In this document: positions 1 through 8,800 of the stretch, one piece after another
How positions within the stretch are numbered: position 1 is the stretch's first letter
Layout: the number at the start of each line of letters is the position of its first letter
Origin: a bacterium
GTDB taxonomy: Bacteria; Armatimonadota; Zipacnadia; Zipacnadales; UBA11051
Assembly (NCBI GenBank): GCA_021372615.1
Contig: JAJFUB010000161.1
Location: 1 to 59,128, forward strand
Reading direction: 5' to 3'
Length of the DNA stretch: 59,128 nucleotides
Translations under genes and position numbers: made by a program
The notes under the pieces: generated by a model
What the model was told of the DNA's origin: nothing
Databases searched by the model: none
Seen by the model: only the letters and a program-made list of their open reading frames with translations

Positions 1-555
1 TGCGGGTGCGAGATCACCCACGGTGCGTACACCAGTTGGGAAGAGAACAGCCAGCGGCGAGGCGAGCTTCTGCACGGCAGCCACGACGAGGACGACCGGC
101 AGCCACCACACCACTACGAGCGGCCATGCCACGTACCATGCGATGTCTGCTTGGTACAAGCTCCAGGCCAGGCCCAGGCAGATGAGCAAAGTCGCCAGGC
201 CGACCGCGATAGCGAGTGGTCGGGGCAGTTGCAGTTGCGGCAATGCCACGCCAGCGCTCTCGCTCCATGTGCCCCAACGCCGCCGTCTAGCCCAGGCAGG
301 CAGCGCCTCTGCCAGTGGCGTCGCAGGCGTGATGTCCCTGCGACGTAGGCCCGTCACCTCCTGCAGGCCGCGGCGCAGCCGATAGAAGACCCGGCTGGTC
401 ATGCAGACACCGTCTCCCACAGGCCGCCCCAGCTTCGCCATTACCACTTCGTACAGGTCCCCTACCGTGCGCACATCTGCGAGTTCCTTGTCGGGGAGGT
501 CAATGCGGAACTCATCCTCGAGTGCCATGATGATCTCAATGGCATTGAGCCCCAT
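1..555 (-). CDS. Acyl-carrier-like domain membrane protein, cut by the left edge
   Basis: The reading frame is open from ATG at 555 to the first base of the window, giving 185 residues without a stop, so the gene continues outside. An AGGAGG lies 9 bases upstream of the ATG. Residues 2-42 (GLNAIEIIMALEDEFRIDLP, then a VGDLYEVVMAKL helix) look like the second half of an acyl carrier protein. The place where carrier proteins have the phosphopantetheine serine (DSL) is here MGL, so the attachment serine is replaced by Gly2. A middle part with FYRLRRGLQEVTGL and RRRDITPATPLAEALP follows. Then come two hydrophobic segments, about 114-134 and 139-161, which are likely membrane spans. The sequence ends in another VGDL-like stretch. 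It lies 27 bases after the ceramidase-like gene and is probably co-transcribed with it. The function is unknown; it is unlikely to be a true phosphopantetheine carrier. Confidence 0.75.
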   Translation of the reverse strand, partial: MGLNAIEIIMALEDEFRIDLPDKELADVRTVGDLYEVVMAKLGRPVGDGVCMTSRVFYRLRRGLQEVTGLRRRDITPATPLAEALPAWARRRRWGTWSESAGVALPQLQLPRPLAIAVGLATLLICLGLAWSLYQADIAWYVAWPLVVVWWLPVVLVVAAVQKLASPLAVLFPTGVRTVGDLAPA

Positions 556-582
556 CAGACATCGCCTCCTGAGCGGACGATT

Positions 583-1947
583 CTAGTGGATCTTCCTGAG
601 CAACTCCACCGACTTCTTGGCGATCAGCTTGCCGGCCTCGGGGACGAGCTTGCTGGAGCAGGCGTGGCGGGGCTCGTACCCGCCGCCCCTGGGGCCCAGC
701 GCCTTCTCGTCGGGCACGTAGCCGACGCAGCCGTTCGCCAGCTCCACCACCATCGTCTGCGCGAACGGCGACTTGGCCTTGATGTCCAGGCCGAAACAGC
801 AGAAGTACTCGGCCGGGTTCGAGACCAGCCCGAGCGGGCCGATGCGGATGGCCTGGATCTCGGTCGGCACCTCCGGCTCGGACTTAATCCACTCGGCCAA
901 GCGCAGCATGTCGTCCGCGTTCACGAAGTCGGCGCTGCGCTCTCCCTGGTGCCCCTTGAGGTACTGCTGCGCCTGCGCGATCATCTCCGCAGTCACCGGA
1001 CGCATGGCGATGGGCATCACTTCATCGGCCACCGCGAGGGGCACGTCCTCGTGCTTCTCGCCCTCGATGGAGAGCCGCTCGATGACCTTCATCGCTTCGG
1101 CGGCGACGGTGGTGCCGACGTAGCGGCCGTAGCCCTCACCGTATTCGCGCGGACGGGGCGACTGGTTGTCCACCTGCGTCACGTCGCCACACGCGCCGTT
1201 GAGGAATACCGTGAGCACCTCGGGGCCGTACACGCCGCTGATGGCCTCGCGCAGGTAGTGGGGCCAGTCGGACGAGTACCCCGTGCCGCCAACGCCGACG
1301 GTGCCATGGAGCGTGTAGTTGACCAGGCAGCCCAGCAGTGTGGGAGCGGTCACCGACCGCGACTGTTCGGGGTCGGTGACCCCTCCCACGCCGTCCGCCG
1401 CGAAGACCGCGATGACTCCCACCTCCGGGTCAGTCGGCCCGGCGGTCTTGCGGATGTCGGGGTTCATCTTCCCCGGGTGGGTGCGCTCGTTGCCATCCTT
1501 CATCACAAAGCGGCGGTTGAAGGCGACGCTGCCCTCCTGGCCGCTGCCGATGGCGATGACGGCGGGCTGCTTGGCCCGGTCAGCCTCGGCCACGGCCGCG
1601 CCGATCTGTTTGCCGACGAAGTCGCAGTACCACTTCTCGGGGCGGCTGCCCAGACAGTCGCACGTCGGGCCGCCGCAGTGCGTGTGGCTGGCGCCGACCA
1701 TGATGTTCCCGGCTGTGATGCCGCAGAGCTTGTGGGCGAGCTTGCGCCCGGCCTGCACCGTGGAGTGCTTGACCGACAGCGCGTCGAGCCCGACGAGCGC
1801 GACCCGCTCCTCGCCGTTGTCCACGACCATGGCCGTGGCGTACAGACCATCGTGCACGTGCGTCCCGGCGCGCGGGAAATGCCCTCCGGGGACGTTACAG
1901 CCCGGCGGGGGCGTGATGTTGGCGCGAGCAAAGCCGACCTTGAGCAT
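583..1947 (-). CDS. Neutral/alkaline ceramidase-like protein
   Basis: The product has 454 residues from the ATG at 1947, chosen because AGGAGG lies 5 bases upstream and the family typically begins with a phrase like KVGFARANITPPPGC. The N-terminal pattern, GLDAL, GASHTHCGG and NGACGDVTQ are characteristic of the neutral ceramidase N-terminal domain family (PF04734-type). Members of that family hydrolyse N-acyl bonds in ceramide, but many bacterial members are of unknown substrate. There is no clear signal peptide, so it may be cytoplasmic. Residues about 187-203 (GVTDPEQSRSVTAPTL) are encoded by a palindromic repeat at 1340-1389 that is inserted in frame. The upstream Gfo/Idh/MocA gene is 81 bases away on the same strand. 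Confidence is high for the family and low for the substrate. Confidence 0.85.
   Translation of the reverse strand: MLKVGFARANITPPPGCNVPGGHFPRAGTHVHDGLYATAMVVDNGEERVALVGLDALSVKHSTVQAGRKLAHKLCGITAGNIMVGASHTHCGGPTCDCLGSRPEKWYCDFVGKQIGAAVAEADRAKQPAVIAIGSGQEGSVAFNRRFVMKDGNERTHPGKMNPDIRKTAGPTDPEVGVIAVFAADGVGGVTDPEQSRSVTAPTLLGCLVNYTLHGTVGVGGTGYSSDWPHYLREAISGVYGPEVLTVFLNGACGDVTQVDNQSPRPREYGEGYGRYVGTTVAAEAMKVIERLSIEGEKHEDVPLAVADEVMPIAMRPVTAEMIAQAQQYLKGHQGERSADFVNADDMLRLAEWIKSEPEVPTEIQAIRIGPLGLVSNPAEYFCCFGLDIKAKSPFAQTMVVELANGCVGYVPDEKALGPRGGGYEPRHACSSKLVPEAGKLIAKKSVELLRKIH
1340..1389. repeat. In-gene palindromic repeat, GGTCACCGACC family, copy 1
   Basis: Arms GTGGGAGCGGTCACCGACCG (from 1340) and its near complement ending CTCCCAC at 1389 pair over 23 bases with two mismatches. 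A second copy with the same two arms in the other order is at 8010-8065 inside another gene. The repeat lies inside the ceramidase-like gene and keeps its frame open. Confidence 0.8.
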
Positions 1948-2028
1948 GGGAACCTCCTGAAGCGTATGCACCGTGAGGTTCCCTGAACTGAGGAGCTATC
2001 CCTTCAGTGATGGACGCGTGTCGGGAGC

Positions 2029-3306
2029 CTACCCGATGTCCTCGATCTCGACGACCTTCCGGCCCTCCATGGCTTCATCGGCGGCGAAGCCGATGAGGTG
2101 GCCGTAGATCGAGTCCTCCAGTTGCGTCGTGGAGAGCGAGGGCGCCTCGCCCCGCACGACCGCCAGGAAGTCGCCCACCAGCCGCAGGTCACCCCCACCG
2201 TGCATGTCCATGGACACGTTCATGTCCACGATGTCCTCGCTGTACTCGTGGCCCGCGCGGGCGTCGGGGTAGCGGATCGCGAACTTGCCCTCCTCCATCT
2301 CGCCCTCGATCTCGCCGAGGGTGCCGACCAGGTGCATGGTGCGGCAGGGCTTGGCGGTGCCGGTGGTCATGGTGTGGGTGGCGACGCAGCCATCGGCGAA
2401 GTGCGCGATGACCGACTGGTGGTCCACGACATCATTGTCGCACTTCCACACGCAGCGGCCGTGGGGGTTGTCGGTACTCAGCGAGCGGAGCTTGTCCTCC
2501 TCGGTAGGGGTGCCCAGGTACTCCAGGCAGTGCCAGATGTACGTGCCCCACAGGTTCTGCTCCAGGTAGTGCTTGCGTGCCGAGTAGCGGCAGGTGGGCT
2601 CGATCGGGCAGTCCACAGTGCAGCGCGTACCGGCGCCTTCGGGGGCGTATTCGGGGCGGAAGTGCATGAGCGAGCCGAGGCTCGCCACGCGCAGCGGGCG
2701 AATACCGCTCTTCATCCAGGCGATCAGGTCGAGGTCGTGGCAGCACTTGGCCATCAGCATCGGGTTGCTGGTGGCCTTCTGGTTCCACTTGCCGCGCACG
2801 AAGCACGAGGCCATGTGGTGGTAGCTCACACGCTCGGTGGTGTTGACGGTCACGAGGTCGCCGATCTCCCCGGAAGCCACGCGCTTGCGGATCTCGGCAT
2901 AGAACGGCGCGTGGCGCAGGACATGGCCGATGCACACGACGCGGCCGGTGCGGCGAGCCGTCTGCAGCAGCGCCAGCAACTCAGCCTTGGTCGGGCAGAT
3001 GGGCTTCTCGAGCAGCACGTCATAGCCGGCTTCCAGCAGCGGCAGCGTCGTCGGCACATGATCGGCGTCCATGGTGCCGTTGATGATCGTGTCCGCGATC
3101 TTGCCGTGGGCGGCCAGTTGCTCGGCGGACTCGAAGCAGTTGGCCTCGGGGAAGCCGAAGCGCTCGCGGGCGCGCTCGCGCCGGACAGGATCAGGGTCGG
3201 CGACGCCGATGACTCGGAACTGGTCCGGATGGCGCTGCGCGTATGAGGCATACAGCACGCCGCGGTGCCCGGCGCCGACGATGATGGTGGTGAGGGGTTG
3301 GGACAT
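2029..3306 (-). CDS. Gfo/Idh/MocA family oxidoreductase
   Basis: The product has 425 residues starting at the ATG at 3306 (MSQPLTTIIVGAGHRG). The N-terminal Rossmann motif GAGHRG, ADPDPVRRERARERFG and the LLEKPICPT segment (the EKP motif holding the catalytic-region lysine) mark the NAD(P)-dependent Gfo/Idh/MocA family. The C-terminal half carries the usual alpha/beta dimerisation domain. These enzymes oxidise or reduce sugar and cyclitol substrates. A cysteine-rich stretch (CTVDCPIEPTCRYSARKHY) in the middle is notable and could bind metal. Its position between a GH123-like gene and a ceramidase-like gene suggests a role in handling released sugars. No substrate can be named from the sequence. 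Confidence 0.9.
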   Translation of the reverse strand: MSQPLTTIIVGAGHRGVLYASYAQRHPDQFRVIGVADPDPVRRERARERFGFPEANCFESAEQLAAHGKIADTIINGTMDADHVPTTLPLLEAGYDVLLEKPICPTKAELLALLQTARRTGRVVCIGHVLRHAPFYAEIRKRVASGEIGDLVTVNTTERVSYHHMASCFVRGKWNQKATSNPMLMAKCCHDLDLIAWMKSGIRPLRVASLGSLMHFRPEYAPEGAGTRCTVDCPIEPTCRYSARKHYLEQNLWGTYIWHCLEYLGTPTEEDKLRSLSTDNPHGRCVWKCDNDVVDHQSVIAHFADGCVATHTMTTGTAKPCRTMHLVGTLGEIEGEMEEGKFAIRYPDARAGHEYSEDIVDMNVSMDMHGGGDLRLVGDFLAVVRGEAPSLSTTQLEDSIYGHLIGFAADEAMEGRKVVEIEDIG

Positions 3307-3340
3307 GTGTAGGTCTACTCCAGTGTTAGTATGGGTGGGG

Positions 3341-3415
3341 CCGTAGGAGCGCCAGCTTCCAGCTGGCACGGGTGTTGCCAACTGACGTGCCAGCAGGAAG
3401 CTGGCGCTCCTACGG
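3341..3415. repeat. Long inverted repeat, CCGTAGGAGCGCC family
   Basis: Left arm 3341-3370 begins CCGTAGGAGCGCCAGCTTCC and right arm 3386-3415 is its reverse complement with one mismatch in 30 bases. It fills the gap between the GH123-like gene and the oxidoreductase gene. A related half-copy is at 55695-55725. Transcribed, it would form a very strong hairpin that could attenuate or protect the operon RNA. Confidence 0.9.
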
Positions 3416-3421
3416 CAACGG

Positions 3422-5797
3422 CTACTTGCTGAGCCTCAGGATCTCCTTCGCGAGGCGCTCGCGCTCCTGCACGACCGCCTGCGGGTCGCGGGTGAAGTGC
3501 GTCAGGTCCTGCACCAGCGCTGCCGGCACCTCGGCCCGGTCGCCCGGCAGCTTCCCCTCCGCCAGCAGCTTCCGCAGCAGCAGGTAGGTCTCGTAGTCCT
3601 CCATGCCGTCGCGGATGTTCTCCAGGCGGATCGTCGCCAGCGGGCCGTTCACGCCGGCGCACATGATGCTGCCATCGCCGTTGTTGATCTGGTAGCTGGC
3701 GGGGTTCCAGTCCGTGCGCGGACCGGTAGTGATGAGCGTGTCATTGAGCGGCCAGCGGTTGACGGCATAGTACAGGAAGCCGCCGGGGCGGTACTTGGCC
3801 GTCATCGCGCCCATCAGCAGCCGCGCCTCGATGGCCGGGTACTCCACGAACCAGTTGGCGTACGGGTGCTGCGGGCCGATGCAGATGTACCACCAGATGT
3901 CGCGCCCGGCCTGCCGCGCCTCGGCGACCTTCGCGGCGTTCACGTCGAACTTCGGCGTCAGCGGCACCCAGATGTCCATGGCCGCGCCATCGGGCCGGTC
4001 CAGGCCGAAGCTGGGGTCGTACGCCGTCGTCATCACCGGGATGCCGGCGAAGCGCTGGTGGAGCCTCGTGGCGGTCTGGAAGACGATGTCGCGCTCGCTG
4101 GTGGGGCGCTCATCGAAGCAGTAGATGTAGCACAGGTCGCGCACCCCGGCCTCAGTCACGACCCGCATGTAGTCCTCGATCTTCGCCGCCTGCTCGTCAA
4201 GCTTGCGCCAGAACGCCTCGGGCTTGAAGTCCTTGCCGGTGGGCGCGTTGATGTAGCTGAGGTTGATGGCGTTGAGGCCCACCGCCTTCAGCTCGCGCAG
4301 GCGCGCGGCGTCCCAGGTGGGGACCTGGCCGTAGATGCTGCCGGGGTTGAGGTGGTACTCCTGCAGCATCCAGTCCTCGTACCGTCGGTTCATCTCCGGC
4401 AGCTTGTCCTCCGGGTAGAGCTTGCTGGACAGGCCCCGGAACGAGAGGGCCGTGCGGAGGCTGGAGTGGTCCGGCAGCATGAAGTCCCAGACGCGCACCC
4501 GCAGGCGCACCTCCTGGGGCCTGGCGCCGTCGGCGGAGACCGTCAGATGGCCGGTGTAGTCGCCGGCTGCGGCGTCCTTGGGCACACTGACAGTCAGCCA
4601 TAGCGGCAACACCTCCGCCGCCGGGACCACGGGCACGCTGGACATGAAGTCCAGCAGCGGGTCGGGGTACCAGCCCGGCCCGGGGGTGCCGTACGACGGC
4701 TGCTTGCAGTCCACATAGCCGACGACCCGCACGGTCGCGGGCAGCGTGCCGCCCTTGCCGTTGCCCAGCGGCGAGAGGTGCCAGGTCACGTTCTTGAGGT
4801 CGCCTTCCAGCGGGAACACGATCACCTGCAGGCTTTCGTGCTCATTGCGGGCAGCGCTGAGCGTCTGCGTCCCCTCGAAACGCGAGGCGAACCGGCTCTT
4901 GTCCAAGAAGACCTTCTGCATCGGCGACTCGACGCCGAGCACGAACTGGTCGGCCTGCTGCGTCCGGGCATACGCCGCCGCCTGCAGGCGCGGCACCAGC
5001 GGGCGCACGGCCTGCAGCTCCCGCGCCAGCCGGTCCGCGCGCCGCCGCGTCGCCAGCGCCTCATCGTATGACGCGATCTTCCCGGAGGCCACGCGGTCGC
5101 GCAGCGCCACAGCTTGGTCCTGCAGTCGGGGGAGGGTCACGACGCCCTCGCGCAGATCGGCCGGCAGGGCCTGGAGCGACAGCTTCAGGAGCGCCACTTG
5201 CTGCTGCAGCGCGATGGCCTCGCGCGCCAAGTCGGCGCTCCGCGCCCGCAGGTCCAGCGTGAGCCTGACCGCGTCCACATAGAGCGTGTAGGTGCGGGCC
5301 GGTTGGCTGACGTAGAAGTGCAACTCCGCTACCGCCGCCGCGTTGATCGTGGCGGCGATGTCCCTGACCGGCACGCTGAGCACCGACGCCTGCTTCGACC
5401 CCACCGAGAACGGCATGGCGAAGCGTGCTCCCGAGCTGTCTCGGATATGGACCTTGATCTCGGCGGGGGCGTCCTGCGGGTCGTACACGGTGAATTGCAG
5501 GGCGGCGAAGGGAGTGAAGTCCGAGACGGCCAGCGTGCCGTTGGCCGCGGTGGCGATGACCGCCGGCCACTGCTCCTTGCCGGGCGCGTACTGCTCGTAT
5601 GTGATGGCCGCGGCCGCTCTGCCGTGGGCCGCCCAGGCCGTGGTCTGCGCGAACTGTGTCTGCGCCCGGACTGACCATCCCGCCAGATCGGCGGCGTTCT
5701 CGAAGTCGTACAGCAGCAATCCGTCGGCATCCCCGGTCGGGGCAGCGTGGACCACCACGGCCGCCAGGGCCAGCAACGTCAGCATCATCACCCGCAT
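3422..5797 (-). CDS. Exported GH123/DUF4091-type glycoside hydrolase-like protein
   Basis: The product has 791 residues. Residues 1-18 (MRVMMLTLLALAAVVVHA) form a signal peptide. An N-terminal beta-rich carbohydrate-binding-like part starts with LLLYDFENAADLAGWS. A helical stretch about residues 190-265, rich in leucine and glutamine, looks like a coiled coil. The C-terminal half contains YIYCFDERP and NRWPLNDTLI and ends with RLENIRDGMEDYETYLLLRK. That last pattern is the signature of the DUF4091 domain found in GH123-related proteins (beta-N-acetylgalactosaminidase family). The aspartate and glutamate in CFDERP are plausible catalytic residues. It lies 33 bases downstream of the 1200-residue exported protein on the same strand, so they probably act together outside the cytoplasm. 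The substrate is not known. Confidence 0.82.
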   Translation of the reverse strand: MRVMMLTLLALAAVVVHAAPTGDADGLLLYDFENAADLAGWSVRAQTQFAQTTAWAAHGRAAAAITYEQYAPGKEQWPAVIATAANGTLAVSDFTPFAALQFTVYDPQDAPAEIKVHIRDSSGARFAMPFSVGSKQASVLSVPVRDIAATINAAAVAELHFYVSQPARTYTLYVDAVRLTLDLRARSADLAREAIALQQQVALLKLSLQALPADLREGVVTLPRLQDQAVALRDRVASGKIASYDEALATRRRADRLARELQAVRPLVPRLQAAAYARTQQADQFVLGVESPMQKVFLDKSRFASRFEGTQTLSAARNEHESLQVIVFPLEGDLKNVTWHLSPLGNGKGGTLPATVRVVGYVDCKQPSYGTPGPGWYPDPLLDFMSSVPVVPAAEVLPLWLTVSVPKDAAAGDYTGHLTVSADGARPQEVRLRVRVWDFMLPDHSSLRTALSFRGLSSKLYPEDKLPEMNRRYEDWMLQEYHLNPGSIYGQVPTWDAARLRELKAVGLNAINLSYINAPTGKDFKPEAFWRKLDEQAAKIEDYMRVVTEAGVRDLCYIYCFDERPTSERDIVFQTATRLHQRFAGIPVMTTAYDPSFGLDRPDGAAMDIWVPLTPKFDVNAAKVAEARQAGRDIWWYICIGPQHPYANWFVEYPAIEARLLMGAMTAKYRPGGFLYYAVNRWPLNDTLITTGPRTDWNPASYQINNGDGSIMCAGVNGPLATIRLENIRDGMEDYETYLLLRKLLAEGKLPGDRAEVPAALVQDLTHFTRDPQAVVQERERLAKEILRLSK

Positions 5798-5830
5798 GTC
5801 AGCACTCCCTCAACTTGATCGGCGATGCCG

Positions 5831-8800
5831 CTACTGCCACGGCACCGTGTCCACCATCTGTCCCAGCCGCAGCAGCTTCAGGCAGACGGGCTTGGCGTCG
5901 GCGGGGAGCTTGGTCAGGTCCAGCGTGGCCGCCGCGCCCCTGGCGTCCTGGGTGAGTACGTTCTCACCCTTCGCATTCGCGAGCACCAGTTGCCCACCCT
6001 TGGCGTCCCTGATCTGCACCTGCCCCTGCGGACGCAGGGCCAGCACGCGGGGCAGGAAGGCGACGCAGGCGACATCGTCCCGGTCCAGGTAGAGGGTGAT
6101 CTTGCCGCCAACGACCGGCAGCTCCTGACCGGTGAGCAGCTCGATGACGTGCGCACCGCGGAGCGTTGCGGGCACGATGAGCGCCTCGCCCTCGAACGTA
6201 TGGCCGGTGGCGTTGTAGAGGTGGACCATGACCTTGCCCGCGCCGGCGAAGCGGTTGCCGTAGACGAAGGGCGCGAGAGTGGGGCAGAGGGGGGTGTTGT
6301 CGCGCCCCTGGTACACGTCTTCGTTCTCATTGAGGATGTTGTACATGGCTGGTGAGAACGGGCGCTCAAACGACTCCACGGTATTCCAGAACTTCTTGCG
6401 GTTCAGGACGTCCATGCCGCGATGGTCCAGCTCGTAGGCCTTGCACTCGAGGAAGTAGAACCGCTGCAGGTTGCACTCCAACGGGCGCAGCGATGAGGCG
6501 ACCACCGATAGATCATACGTGATGCAGCCCTCGATATGACGGAAGAGGTAGTCATACCCGGGGTGTTCGGTCGTGAGCACCAGGTCGGGCCGCACCTTGT
6601 CCATCTCGGCGTGGATCTGCTCGCAGGCGTCGGCCACGGCCTTGTTCCACTGGGTAATGCCGGGCTCCTGGAAGGTGTGCTTGTGGGTCGGGTCGTAGCA
6701 GCCCCAGCCGCGATGGCCGTACTCGTCCAGCCGGATGCCGTCAGCGCCGGTCTCGCGCATGACCCGGCCCATCGTCTGTGCCACCCACTGGCGCACCTCC
6801 GCCAGGTTGTGGCAGGGGTTCCAGACCTCGTAAGCAGTCGTCTTCTTGCCATCCACGCCGACGACGCCCCACTGCTCGCCGTACTTGCCGCCGATTTCGT
6901 TGTTGCTGTCCAGACGGAACGGGTCGGTGTACAGCGTCACCAGCGCGCCCATGTCCTTGTACGTCTGGACTGCCTTCCGGAACGCGGGCAGCCCACCGAA
7001 GCGCTCGTTGTAGCCCTTGTAGTCGCCCGGCTGGTTGTTCCACATCATCTGGCCCGTCACCGGGTCCTTGACGAAGTACGGCTGCCAGCCCTTGATCTGC
7101 GCCTGGGTCAACACCGTGTCGAGCTTGTCAAAGGGCGTCTTGAACGGGCCCAGCGGCGACCACTCCCACCAGCTCATCAGCTCCACGCAGTCATACCCCG
7201 GCTTGATGAAGTCGGTGCGATAGGCGCCGTCCTTGAACAGGATGTTGTGGCCCCAGCCCGGACACTCCATGTCGCGGATGCCCTGGAGGCGCGAGGGGAA
7301 CGGCCGGAAGGTCCACACTCGGTGCGCCCAGTCCGCGTACGCCTTCATCGCCACATGCCAGTCCCCGGCGTGGACCGTGAGCAGAGCATCCGACGGCGCG
7401 AACGAAGCCGTCTTCTGCAGTTCCGCTGCATCGGTCAGACCCGTAGCGCGGGCGGCCCCGCCCGCGCCGCCGGGCTGCCCGGGACGTTCAGCCCCACGCG
7501 CCAGCGGCGCACGCGTCCGCCGCTCGTACTCATACGCCACCGACGTCCCCTCCACCGGCTCGAGCGGGTTGGTCCACTTGTACTCCGGCTTCAGGTTCAT
7601 GGTGAGCCGCTCTTCGTTGCGCTCGGCCTGGCCCGCGGTGACCTTGCGCAGTGCCAGGACCTTATGCCAGCCCTGGTCGTCCAGCGCCCGGATGGACAGC
7701 CCGCAGCCGCGAGCCGGACTGAAGACGTCCATCACCTGGTACATGGCCTCGTAGTCGCCATAGCCGCGCCGGATGAGCGCCGGAAGCGTGCTGATGATCC
7801 CGCCGCCGGAGGGGAAGAAGTAGTAGTCATCCGCGGGCTTCTCAGAGACGGCCACCCCGGCGATGACCGGGAAGGCCAGCTTGAAGTCCACGGGCGCGCC
7901 CCCGGTGTTCGTCAGGTTCATGCCCAGCCGCAGGCCCTCGGCGGTCATCGTGGCCGTGAGCGCGGCGCGCAGAACGGGCGCTGCAGGAGCGGCGGGCGCC
8001 ACCGTGGGGTCGCGGTCGGTGACCGCTCCCACTGCGCCCGTTGTGGGAGGGGTCACCGACCCCGACCCCGGTAGCGGCCCCTCCAGCGCCGCAGTGAAGC
8101 CATTCGGCACCGGTTTGAGCGCCGTCAGCTTGAAGTCCCGGCTGCCGGCATAGCGGGTGTTGCTGACCTCAACCAGGAAGAGCGGCGACGCCTCCGGCTG
8201 GCCCAGCATCTCGGACTTCGTGAGCAGGTTGCTCAGCGACCGCAGCGTCAGCTTCTCCCCGCGGGCGAACACGGCTCGCAGGTAGCCGCCGCTGAGGGTC
8301 GCCGACTGCGCGTCCACGCGGCACTGCGGCTTGAGCGGGATCACCTTGGGCGTGGCGGCGACGGGCGGAGCGATGTCCGGGGGCGGGGTCTGCGGGTGGA
8401 TCGTGCGCGAGCCGCTGAGCGTGACGCCGGCGATCGTGACCGGCTGGGCCTGGGCGGTGATGACCAGTCCGGAGGGCTGCAGGGGGCGGCCGGCGGGAAG
8501 CTCCGCCCTCAGGCCGGCGAGGGCCGGATCGTTGAGGGCCTTGCCCTCGGACGACAGCCACTGCAGTCTGGGCGCGCCCTGGGCCTGGACGGCGACCTGC
8601 AGGGCCTCGAGCGTGTCGAAGGCAGTGGCGGTCCATTCCACGCGCGCCGATTGCCCCGCGGCGAGTTGCAGGCCCTGTGGGCCGGGCGTGACGCCCCGGG
8701 CCCCCGCATACAGGACGAGCTTCGCCGGGTCCTCCAGCGCCGGGGTGCGGCCGGGCTGCCAGGTGGCCTTGACCTGCGCCTGGCCAGTGACCAGGTACAG

